Shown here: positions 20,475-29,898 of the stretch, piece by piece | How positions within the stretch are numbered: position 1 is the stretch's first letter | Layout of the letters: every line of letters starts with the position of its first letter | Assembly (NCBI GenBank): GCA_030374765.1 | Contig: JARGXX010000099.1 | Span: 310,001-374,000 of the forward strand | Source: Agarophyton chilense | Taxonomy: Eukaryota; Rhodophyta; Florideophyceae; Gracilariales; Gracilariaceae | DNA: 64,000 bases | Reading direction: 5' to 3' | The notes under the pieces: model-generated | Database searches by the model: none | What the model was told of the DNA's origin: nothing | Seen by the model: the letters and a program-made list of their open reading frames with translations, nothing else | Program-made: the position numbers and the translations under genes

Positions 20475-21360
20475 TGAAGGACAATGCCCTTCAAGGGGGT
20501 TTCTTCGCAGGACTTAGAGGTTTCGCTCGCTTGAGGAATAGCTTGGGCTATGACAAGCTATACCGCTATTGCGTGCTGACGGCCGGTTAAGACCGGAATT
20601 GCACACTGGTGGAACACGTGGACTGCACGGATGCCGACGCTCGAGTGCGAGGCGTGCCACACGTGGCCCGGATTGTACCTAATGGTTAGTATTATTTAGT
20701 AATTTTTAGTATTTATTTAGCTACGCTATCGCTATTTAGTGTCTATTTTTCGGGCGCGCGCCCACTCTCAGGGGCCGCGCGCCACACTACTTAGGAGGTT
20801 GAGCACTGCTGCCCAGTAAACACCCTCTTAGGAGACCAAGGAGGGAGTCTTGGCTCTGAATTTTTCACCTTCGGCGCGTCTTCACCGCATACTGCGTGAG
20901 CGCCCGTTGCACGTTAGTTCATCCACCCCTCTATCGACCAGAGTGCTACCACCATCGTGGGTTCATATTTAATCGCCGACACTTGTCGTAGTCTCGCCCT
21001 TGTATAGGGTTTCGCCCCCGTTTTCCTCTTGTTCTCCTTTTTGGCTGTCGTGAGTGGCCGCCTCACTCACCCCGCTCGCCCCCCTCATACGAGTGTTTCC
21101 TCGCTCCTTTTCCAACAATCGCCGTGATACCGCTCCGCCTAGGATTGGTCCCACCCCGGACTGTGCCGTGCTCACCTAAGCACTCTAGATATATCCCGCC
21201 GGACTGGCCTCGGTCTTACACCCGTAATCGTCGTGCGTTTGCAGAGTGGCTCTGTTTCTGTGCTCCACTGGGAAGCGTCTCCTCCGCCTGAGGCGTGTCT
21301 CTAAAGAGAGGAAGATCCTGAACATCTTCGTGGTGTCTCCGCTCCAAGCGTTGTCCTACA
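20475..21360 (+). repeat. 5' LTR of element B
   Basis: 886 bp, starting TGAAGGACAATG and ending TCCTACA, followed after 3 nt by TGGTCTCCCGAC. It contains two CACGTGG boxes and a repeated TATTTAGTAATTTTTAGTATTTA AT-rich core (near 20690-20730), a likely promoter. Confidence 0.95.
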
Positions 21361-21363
21361 AAC

Positions 21364-21375
21364 TGGTCTCCCGAC
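21364..21375 (+). promoter_or_regulatory. Primer binding site of element B
   Basis: TGGTCTCCCGAC, identical to that of A and F, 3 nt after the LTR. Confidence 0.85.
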
Positions 21376-21525
21376 ATAGAAGTTTGAGTCGGGCACACTC
21401 AGTCACGATTAATCGGAAAGAGGACTCACAAATTGAGGTTGATCTCAGTTGCCCTCTTTGAAGAAGTTTCTTGGCCCCACTAGCAGATCGGGTTTGGATA
21501 CTCACGTTTAACGGATTCTGATCTC

Positions 21526-23586
21526 ATGTCGTCCAAAGACCGTCCGAGGACGCGGAGTCAAACCGGTGCACCAGAACCATCGCAACCATCCCGTATCCCG
21601 GTCCGTTCACGGCCTCATACCGGTGGATTGACTGGCGTGCCAGGTGGAAGGACCTCGAGACCTCCTGTCTCTGATTCGACAGCCCAAGCAAGTGGAGCAG
21701 GACCGGCGTCTGCCCCCGCCCAGATGCTCTCCCCTGCTAGGGATGTCACTCTCCATCCCAGCTTTGCAGCTGTGGAAGAGCAACTCCGCTCTATGCGGGA
21801 AGCTCAAGTCATCGTTGCAGAGAAGTTCGATTCCCTTCGCAAGAAGGTAAACGACACTGCTACGCAGGATTTTTCTGAGGACCTCCGTGTCCTCCGTGCG
21901 GATGTGAACTCGATTCTAGAGTCCCATGGTGGACCCTCGGCCTTTTTCAAGGACGTCGCGGACAAGTTCTCGCGCGTCCGAAGCCGTCTCCAGACGTTTG
22001 AACAAACCCTAATGTCTGGGGATGATCCGGCCGAGCCGGTTGCAGTATCCCACAAGGGAAGAAAAAAAGAGAACCGCCAGGCTTGAGAGAAGCGAAGGAA
22101 CACGGATCCCGAACCGTCAGACTCCTCATCCTCGGAGTCCGACTCTTCCGATTCATCGGTGGAAGTAGCTCGCTGTGAGCGTTCTTCACGCCCTAAGCGG
22201 TCAACAGCCACCCATGGTGTGATCCGCGCCCGCACGAAGGGAAGGAATCATACAGGTTTGAAGGAGCTGAAAACGACCAATTCGCTCTTTAAGAAGCTCT
22301 TATCATACCGGTACTACCGTTTGGAGGACTTCTCTTTGGATCGTACACAGCGTGGTACGGGAAGAGTGAAGGACTGCATTAAGCGAATGCAGCTCTCACT
22401 ACGAAACCAGTTGTTTTCTGGAGAAGACCCAATATTGATGTTGGATTTCTTGGCACGCTTTGTCGCGGAAGCTGACATCCTTGGAATGAACGAGGGACAG
22501 GCCTACATTGCCTTACCGTACTTCTTACGTGGGCTTGCAGAAGACCAGTACCCCTCTGTCAGAGGTTCATCACGAGCCTCCGAAGGAGGGGTCACATGCT
22601 GGCCCGAAGCAGTTCAGTACCTCCTGAGGTCGTATGCTACTAACTCCGCCATTCAGCAGGCTATATGCGCCCTGCGGGACACTTTCCAACGGCCAGGCGA
22701 GTCGGAAACCGATTATTCGTCGCGCCTTAACAAGGCTTTCCACAGCTGTGGCAATGTTTACCCCGCTGAAGAGCGTTGTACCATGTTTGTCGATGGTTTG
22801 GACCCGGCGATCCGGACTCCTGTTGCTCGACGTCGACAAGATAGACCTAAAGTCACGTATTTGAAACTAGTGCAGTTCGCTCGCGCAGAAGGTGAAGCCC
22901 TGCGCGCACGCACCACTGAATCCAGGGGTAGTTCCGCAAAAGCGTTGATGTTACAACCGGGTACCCCGTCAGCTTCGATGATCGACGAACAGGCCTCTCG
23001 AAGGGATTATGATAACGTGCAGCTAGCCCATAGCGACGTTCATTCCATCCCGACAACGGAGTTACCCTCAACCTTGGACGAGTCACAATACGTGATTGGG
23101 GATGACACGCTACTATATGCGGATAATGGTCGCGTCCGTGGCCCACGCGTCCCACAAGAGAGTGGTAATGTCCGCTTTTCGAGTCCTGGTTGGAGAGATA
23201 CCCGCCCCGCGGTGAAGTTCGCCGAGCCTCGCCACCCAACGCCGGCTTCTGGTCTGATTTATCATCTCTGCTACAAACCAGGCCATACTTCTCCACAATG
23301 TGTGTTGTCTCTCCGAGAATGGGCACAAGTCGTAGTCAATTACGAGGCCCTATCCCCGGAGGACAAAGCAGCTGTTCCGATTGCATCGTATATCTGTGCT
23401 CGGACGGATGTTCCAAGTCACGTGTCGCTTCCCCGAGCTCGGGTGGAACCTGCACCGGAATCCCGTGTCACCGACGTGGTCGGTCACCCCACCGCTTTTG
23501 CGGTACCTTCTGGACCTGATGCCCCAGCGTTGGCTGGTCAACGTCCTGAGCAGCCGCCTACGGCGGAGCAGAACAAGAAAAACTAA
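21526..23586 (+). pseudogene. Gag of element B, one nonsense codon
   Basis: A 687-codon frame from ATG 21526, open except for TGA at 22084-22086 (likely from CGA). It aligns end to end with gag A: basic Ser/Pro leader, coiled coil (VEEQLRSMREAQ), capsid-like blocks (SYRYYRLEDFSLDRT, CIKRMQLSLRNQ, ALPYFLRGLAEDQ, FVDGLDPAIR) and a zinc knuckle whose first Cys is replaced by Tyr (YHLCYKPGHTSPQC, near 23260). The lost Cys should weaken RNA binding. Confidence 0.88.
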
Positions 23587-23588
23587 AT

Positions 23589-24532
23589 ATGGAAGTCTCC
23601 TCTCAAGGAGGGGCGCCCTCACAGTCGAGGTCGATGGCGCCCGAGGAGTCCAAGCCTCGCTCCCCGGTCGAAATCCTTTCAAGGAAAGAGGCCGCCAATG
23701 ACGTGAACTCGGAACACTTTAGTGTTCTGCGTCGTCCGTGGAAACGTGTTTCCCATAACCGGTTCCCGGATAGAGTTCTGGTGATGGCCAAGAGAAACTA
23801 AAAGGTCTATGCTGACCTTGGCCTTTCACCCCAGTTTATGGTGCGACACCTTACCGTCTTAGACACCGGTGCCGGTCCGAACTTTGTCGTGGAGGAAGTG
23901 TTACCGCCTGCATTGCAGTCTAGGATCCGCCGCGACCACGTCCCGGAGGTCGCTGACACAAACAACAAACTGTTGGATACGGTGGGGTTCATAGAACTGG
24001 TAGTCCGCGTTGGCGCTCGCCTGGTGAAACTCGACTTCGTCGTATGTCGGAAATTAGCCGCCCCAGTCATCTTTGGTTGCAAATTTTGCGAACGCTTCGT
24101 CGAAGCGATCCTCCCCGCCAACGGCGTGTCGAGATGGAGGATGGATCGCCCACTCCGATCGATCGTCGTCCGCTTAGGCGTGACACGAAGAAGCATGTCC
24201 CGCTACCGGCAGCCCAGGAACCTGGACCGTATAACCGTGAATCTAATAAGCTCCGCGTCGCAGCGTCGTTGTGTGTCCCGCCTGAGTCCCAAATGATGGT
24301 GAAAGTGACCTTCCGTGAACACCGACTCCGGGTCTTGCGACCATTGTCGTCACTGTATGAGAGGCACAGCCTCGCAATTGCGAATGGAATCGTCCATGTG
24401 GAGCGTAATCAATCGTTTCAGGTGCTGATCGCCAATCTAGGGACTGTACCCCAGTATCTGGTGAAGAACCAAGTGACAGGGTCCGTCATGCCGCACCCCA
24501 TCGCTATGGTGCCGACAAAGCTACAAAGCTGA
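23589..24532 (+). pseudogene. Protease and pol N-terminus of element B, broken
   Basis: It begins with the conserved NRFPDRVLVMAKRN stretch and meets TAA at 23799-23801 where A has a Tyr codon (MAKRN-Y-KVY). The protease motif VLDTGAGPNFVV lies at about 23850. A frame shift near 24110 separates the second half, which resumes through SLYERHSLAIANGIVHV and ends at a second shift near 24525. Confidence 0.85.
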
Positions 24533-24564
24533 CCGCAGCTGACGTTCTCGGACTCGTTCACTCT

Positions 24565-24575
24565 AAGGAGGGGGA
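24565..24575 (+). promoter_or_regulatory. Extra polypurine tract-like site (element B)
   Basis: AAGGAGGGGGA within CTCTAAGGAGGGGGAC. It repeats the core of the B polypurine tract but has no clear counterpart at this place in A, so it may be chance or a duplicated motif. Confidence 0.25.
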
Positions 24576-24726
24576 CAGCCAGGAACACGTTTCATCACCG
24601 GTACCCGGGGTTCAACCTGTAACATCAGGGACGCAGCCCATTCCAACGAGTGGTGACCGCCACGATCCAGTCCAAGAACTCCAGGACCTGGATCTTAGCC
24701 ACGTCCCGGAGTCATACCGCCATCGA

Positions 24727-26997
24727 TTGCGAGAACGTTTAAGGAACTTCACCACTATGTGGGACGGCTCCCTTGGTGAGATTTCCACGACGGAACACTG
24801 GATCGATTTGCTACCGGACACCCGACCCATCTCTCAGCACCCATACCGTGCCGGATCGGCCGCACGCGCGGAGGAAAAGGCACAAGCGGATAAAATGATT
24901 CGAGCAGGAGTCATTGAACCGGCTCAGTCGCCGTGGGCTTCTCCAGTAGTACTGGCTCCAAAGAAGGATGGTTCCTGGAGGTTTTGCGTCGACTACCGTC
25001 GGTTGAATGCCGTCACCGTCAAGGACGTGTATCAAATCCCAAGAATGGACGAGCACATTGACTCGCTGGGCACCGCCACCGTCTTTACAACCCTGGACGC
25101 CAATTGGGGGTACTGGAAAGTTCCGGTAAGGAAGCAAGACCAGGATAAAACTGCTTTCGCGTGTCACTCCGGTCTCTACCGTTTCAACCGGATGCCTTTT
25201 GGTCTTACCAACGCCCCCGCTACTTTCCAGCGATCCATCGACATCCTATTTGCCCGCTTCAAATGGCGTACCTGCCTGGTCTACCTGGATGACATAATCA
25301 TCTTCTCAGATAATCTGGACAACAATCTCACTCATGTAAGGGACATAATGACCACGCTTCGAGATGCGGCTGTCACTCTTAAGTTGAAGAAATGTGACTT
25401 CTTCACGGACACCGTGAAGTATCTCGGCCATTTTATCCGTCCAGGACGTGTTACACTCGAGGAGACTCGTGTTAAGTTACTCAAAGAGGCTAAAGAACCG
25501 CGGAAGCAAACCGAGCTTCGTTCCTTTCTGGGACTGGCAAACGTCTACCGACGATTCATCCCGCACTTTGCGGACAAGGCTGCACCGTTAAACGCGCTTG
25601 TGCGGAAAGGCCAACCACCAAAACTAAAACCCTTAACCCCCGTTCAAACGGAATCTTTCAACTCTCTTAAGGATTCTGTCATCTCCGCCCCGATCCTCTC
25701 GTTGCCCAAGCCTGGAAGACCCTTCACCGTAGATACGGACGCCAGCGACTACCAAGTAGGTTGTGCACTGTTTCAAACTGCACCCAATGGGGAAAGACGC
25801 CCCGTAGGGTACTGGTCCCGATCGCTCAACGTCCACGAGAAGAATTACTCCGTCTCGGAGAAGGAATGCCTTGCAGTAGTGTGGGCATTACAAACGTTGC
25901 GCGCCTATCTCATGGGTAATCATTTCACCGTTTTTATGGACCACGCATCACTTCGATGGCTATTCTCCATCTCGGAGCCTTCAGGCCGCTTGATGCGTTG
26001 GCGTCTCCGTCTAGCGGCATTTGACTTTGACGTGCAGTACCGAAAAGGATCGTGCAACACCCAAGCCGATGCTCTCTCCCGCCTATTCACTAATGGCGAA
26101 GCACTACCCGTCAAAGACGATGAAATACACTGCTTTGCAGTGAATGGCGACGACGCTACCATCGAGGACGAGGAACGAGACACGGACTCTTCAGATTCCG
26201 GTTCCGAATTGGAGGACTTTCTTCTCTCGGAAGATTCCGAGAAACCCTTACCAGGGAACTTCGTGCCTATTGCTCCAGAGGATATGATACGGGAGCAATA
26301 CGCTGATCTGTTCTTTGCGAAGGTCCGCGCTCAACTCAATGGAGGAGGTACTCTCCCCTTTCAGGTGAATGACGCCGGATACCTTGTACGGACCGTCGGA
26401 TCGCACCCACAAATCTTGGAACCACATAACCTCCAGTCGAGAGTATTGCCGTTGTCGCACTACTCCAAACTGAGTGGCCACGTCGGGGGACGGAAAATTT
26501 ACCTCACCCTACGCCGTAAGTTCTACTGGCCTGCCAGGGCAGTGGACTGCTACGCAACGGTGCGGTTTTGTACCGATTGCGCTCGGAACCGTGTCAAGCT
26601 CCGCCGTCACGCGACGAAGTTGAAGCTGTTTCCAGCTCGCGCTCCATTGGAGTTTGTGGCCATAGATGTACTCGGTCCCTTCCTTACCATTAAACGGAAT
26701 TACAAGTTCTTAATCGTGATTGCGGATCGCTTCTCAAAGCTGGTCCGGACCGTACCGTTACGGAAGATCTCCGCTATGAGCGTGGCTCAAGCCTTGGTCC
26801 TACACTGGGTCTTCGTCTACGGACCACCGGTCAATCTCCTCTCCGATAACGGGAGACAGTTCGCATCTCGTTTCTTCGAGGATGTGTGTCGCATCTTGGA
26901 CATTAAGAACCTGTTCACGACCACTTAACATCCCCAAACTAGTGGGCAGGCCGAACGGTTCAACCGGACATTACTTGCGACACTCCGTTCATACGTT
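24727..26997 (+). pseudogene. RT-RNase H-integrase (first part) of element B
   Basis: 733 open codons (24727-26928). RT: WASPVVLAPKKDG, FCVDYRRLNAVT, VFTTLDANWGYW, catalytic YLDDIIIF from 25282. RNase H: DTDASDYQVGCALF, EKECLAVVWALQ, with FMDHASLRWLF where A has YTDHA, and an intact end CNTQADALSRL. Integrase: zinc site H-X6-H (HYSKLSGH) with CX2C (FCTDC), then catalytic AIDVLGP and LSDNGRQF. TAA at 26926-26928 replaces the Tyr of TTYHPQT. The frame then continues (SGQAERFNRTLLATLRSYV) to the transposon insertion at 26997/26998. RT and RNase H look structurally whole. Confidence 0.92.
26993..26997 (+). repeat. Target duplication, left copy (ACGTT)
   Basis: ACGTT also occurs at 33711-33715. 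Keeping one copy joins the two integrase halves in frame (LRSYV-ADHPKDW, compare LRSYVSDHPMTW in A), which fixes the insertion limits. Confidence 0.85.
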
Positions 26998-27002
26998 CGT
27001 CT

Positions 27003-27020
27003 GTGTTCTCGGAATGCTAG
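27003..27020 (+). repeat. Left terminal inverted repeat (18 bp)
   Basis: GTGTTCTCGGAATGCTAG, perfect match to the reverse complement of 33691-33708. CTAG motifs recur in the next 80 bp. Confidence 0.9.
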
Positions 27021-27251
27021 ATAAGTGTGCTAGATAGCTAGTTTTGTAAATAAAAAGCCAAAAAATCTAAGAATTTTGCGGATTGCGCTAGTTCGGCACC
27101 TGAAAAAAATATTTTTGGAAATAAGAACTCCATGCATCTTAGTGTTTTGCCCACTTAATGCAGTTTAATCTGCATTTGCAGTTTACTGGTCACTTTTGAC
27201 CGCTCTAGGTGGAGATCCATACCAAGGCAGTCGTCAGTACCTTCTACCTCC

Positions 27252-28124
27252 TTACTGGCCCTTTTGCTTACTAGGCTCCAGCGTTCCACCGGGGGGGTAT
27301 TTGAGGTTGAAGAAGTCCACCACCGCATTCTCAACCTCGTCCACCTCCCCACTGCTCAAGTTCCTCACACCCGGCTGCCCCACCACACACACATTCCCAC
27401 CCTTCTTCTCCACATCCTTACCAACCCTCCTCTTCTTCAGCCGACTCTCTCCAACTCCTCCCCCTTTCCATTCCTCTCTCCCATTCCTCATCCCAGCCGG
27501 CTCCCCGCGTCTCCCTGGCGTCACCGGCGACCCTTTCGCTCTCCCCCTCTCCTCTCCCACCTCCTTCAACACCTTCCGCGCACCCCAAATCTCCCCCACC
27601 CCTTCCATGTGCACTTCGAACACCTTCACACGCCTCTTAAGTTCCTCATTCGCCCTCCACAGCTTCCCCATCCCCAGCCCCATGCATACCACCATCCCAT
27701 CTATATGATCCCTGGCCATCTTTCCAGCTAGCCTCACCCCCCTCCGAACGTTCGATATCGCCTCCAATGGCACCCCACCCTCCGACGCACTCAGCACTAC
27801 CCCTCCCAACTCAGAAACAACCTCGGAAATGCAGTCATCCACCTTCTCTTTCAATCCACCTCCAAGCTCCCTTACCCGCTCCTTGATATCCTCACAAAAC
27901 TCTTCTTCCGGTCCCCCTCCCCCACCTCCCCCACCCTCTATCACCCCTTCCGCACCACAATTCTCCTTCCTCCCGTCCTCCTCCTCTTCCTCCTCCTCCG
28001 CCAGTGGCGTCTCCGGCACCACCCTCTTGTCCAACAGCGCATTTAGATCCTCGTCCGGTACGTATCCCCTATGAACATGAAATATAGACCGCTTCGGTAC
28101 TGCAATGTGCCAGAATGTGGACAT
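27252..28124 (-). CDS. Second ORF of the DNA transposon (290 aa), unknown function
   Basis: An open minus-strand frame, same strand as the transposase and about 1.8 kb downstream of its end. The product has an acidic run of seven Glu followed by a Gly run near residues 43-72, then a likely helical region (ERVRELGGGLKEKVDDCISEVVSEL), a basic tail (SRLKKRRVGKDVEKKGG) and a C-terminal EVENAVVDFFNLKYPPGG. The long Glu and Gly runs come from purine-rich DNA. Its opposite strand also holds long Pro/Ser-rich frames, which I take as shadows. It could be an accessory DNA-binding protein, like the second gene of CACTA elements, but no motif proves it. Confidence 0.45.
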   Translation of the reverse strand: MSTFWHIAVPKRSIFHVHRGYVPDEDLNALLDKRVVPETPLAEEEEEEEDGRKENCGAEGVIEGGGGGGGGPEEEFCEDIKERVRELGGGLKEKVDDCISEVVSELGGVVLSASEGGVPLEAISNVRRGVRLAGKMARDHIDGMVVCMGLGMGKLWRANEELKRRVKVFEVHMEGVGEIWGARKVLKEVGEERGRAKGSPVTPGRRGEPAGMRNGREEWKGGGVGESRLKKRRVGKDVEKKGGNVCVVGQPGVRNLSSGEVDEVENAVVDFFNLKYPPGGTLEPSKQKGQ

Positions 28125-28471
28125 CAGGGCTTCGCAAGGGCCGAAACGTGTGCGGCATCGGGCCCCACTGCAAAGCTCAATTTTTTAGAATTTATTTTTT
28201 GTGTCGGAAAATGTCCTGCATTTGTCCGAGAGAAAAATATGCTAAAAACGAGGCCGAAATTTGTCCTATATGTGCGCGAATAATTTCGATGCATCCCTCC
28301 TAAATTCATCTTTCGTACGCGCGCCAAGGGTTGGCTTTATTTGGGCACTGCTCTCTCGGTTAAAGCCTTATCGCGTCCCAATCTCTTTCGCTGTGCCTTT
28401 CAAAATTCCCCTCCTGCTACTTCTCTCCCCAGCCCATTCCATCTACTTCATCGCACCTGCAGCCATCGCAA

Positions 28472-28507
28472 GCACCATCACAAGCACCATCACAAGCACC
28501 ATCACAG
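28472..28507. repeat. 12-bp tandem repeat (about 3 copies)
   Basis: About three tandem copies of the unit CAAGCACCATCA, inside the DNA transposon just upstream of the plus ORF at 28514. Confidence 0.7.
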
Positions 28508-28513
28508 CCCGCA

Positions 28514-28927
28514 GTGCACATGGCTCTGCCCTCGGCAAAAGAGCTATGTTTCTACGCCACTGATTTCTTCAACGCGTCGCACTTGATTTCCCAGCTCCAC
28601 CGCTCACTCCCACCTGCACATTCGCTCACATTTCGTGACACCATCGCCATACCGCACGTCAAACGCCCTCCTCCGCTGCACTGCTGCGCCTCCGTTCAAA
28701 CATTTTTCGCGCTATTTTTGGAGCTCACACTCAAGGTAGACCGTGCCTTGCCTATTGACATATCCATACTACAATCCGATTCAGTGAGACAACCGCCCGC
28801 GCCGACTGCTTCCGTCGTGAGCACACCGGACTCAACTGGAAGTTTCTCCAAGGATAGCAATGTGGAAAGTACAAGACAAGAACGTGTACCAGGAGCAGTA
28901 GCAAACGGCTCCGCATCTGGAGAGTAA
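28514..28927 (+). CDS. Small plus-strand ORF in the DNA transposon, unknown
   Basis: A 137-codon frame on the strand opposite to the transposase, ATG or alternative start near 28514-28520. The N-terminal 75 residues are hydrophobic/aromatic (LCFYATDFFNASHLISQLHRSL, FFALFLELTLKVDRALPIDI) and the rest is Ser/Pro-rich. No family recognised. It may be the first part of a broken gene continuing at 29247-29847. Confidence 0.3.
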   Translation: MHMALPSAKELCFYATDFFNASHLISQLHRSLPPAHSLTFRDTIAIPHVKRPPPLHCCASVQTFFALFLELTLKVDRALPIDISILQSDSVRQPPAPTASVVSTPDSTGSFSKDSNVESTRQERVPGAVANGSASGE

Positions 28928-29246
28928 TGACTTTTTCGGTTCCCTACTCGCTACTTTCGATCAGTGGTGTCATCTATTGGGAACGGTGTGCGGAAGAGGA
29001 GAGCTTTCAAACGTGAATGATACAGTACTTAAAGTCGCAGCTCTGCTAGTCGTCTTCTACGCAAGTTATACCGGAAACCTTTCCATTCGGCCATATGAAT
29101 CCAATGACGTCACTGGTAATCTCAATGATGCGAGCGATCTGTCTCCTTCAAGCGGGACGGACGAGGGTGGTGGAAATCACCTATTCTAATGGCACCGTTC
29201 TTGAGAGTTATCACAGCGCCTCACCGGTGTACGTCCCTCCGGTACA

Positions 29247-29847
29247 GTGTGCTGGTCGAAGATCAGAGAGTCTTGCTTCACCAAAGAAAAGCGCCGTCAA
29301 CCCCATATCACGGCCTGCTTTGTGGTGGCATACGGTGACAACCCCAAGTTGTACTGCGCCTGTTTCCCGCACACAAACGGCATCAACAACCATGGAGGAC
29401 GAAACATAGGGGGTGACGCATCTTGCGCGACTTGATGCATGGATTGGATGTGTGGTGACCACGATGGATAGAGACGTTGGGCGGGGAGGCCAAAGGCAAC
29501 TTTTGTTCTCGACGCTGTTTGGGAGGTTTCTGCCACTGGCTGTTGAGGACATATTGAGGGTTGCCTGGAACATGGTGAAGGATGAGTATGCTGAGGAGTT
29601 TGAGAATGATGGATTCTGTGGAGGGAATCGTAGAGATGTGAGTGGGAATAAGGAGAGAATCGCGACGGTTGGTCTATGGATACCGTCGAGAGTGAAAATC
29701 TATCTGGCGATAAGGGAGGAGTTTTTCATGGAGAATCTCACGAGAAGACTTGGAGCGGTGTTAGATTGCTATATAGCGTCATGTGGACCAGAAGAGCCAC
29801 AGTTCAAGCGCTTAGCGTTGGGGAGTAGGCAAGGAGTGGGAGAGTGA
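29247..29847 (+). pseudogene. Plus-strand accessory gene fragment in the DNA transposon
   Basis: Two overlapping plus frames look like parts of one protein. The first (29247-29435) has a Cys/His-rich motif (VVAYGDNPKLYCACFPHTNG...NHGG). The second (29413-29847) has ARLDAWIGCVV, LLFSTLFGRFLPLAVEDILRVAWNM and a charged end. A one-step frame change between them would give about 190 residues. I do not recognise the family. Its position convergent with the transposase suggests cargo or an element-borne regulator. Confidence 0.35.
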
Positions 29848-29898
29848 TAAGGTACGGGGGGATAAGGGGGTAAGGAGGTGGAGCAAGATGGGGGTCGG

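Noticed and set aside
27196-27731. Pro/Ser-rich plus ORFs opposite the 290-aa transposon ORF
   Set aside because: Low-complexity complement of purine-rich coding DNA; no motif.
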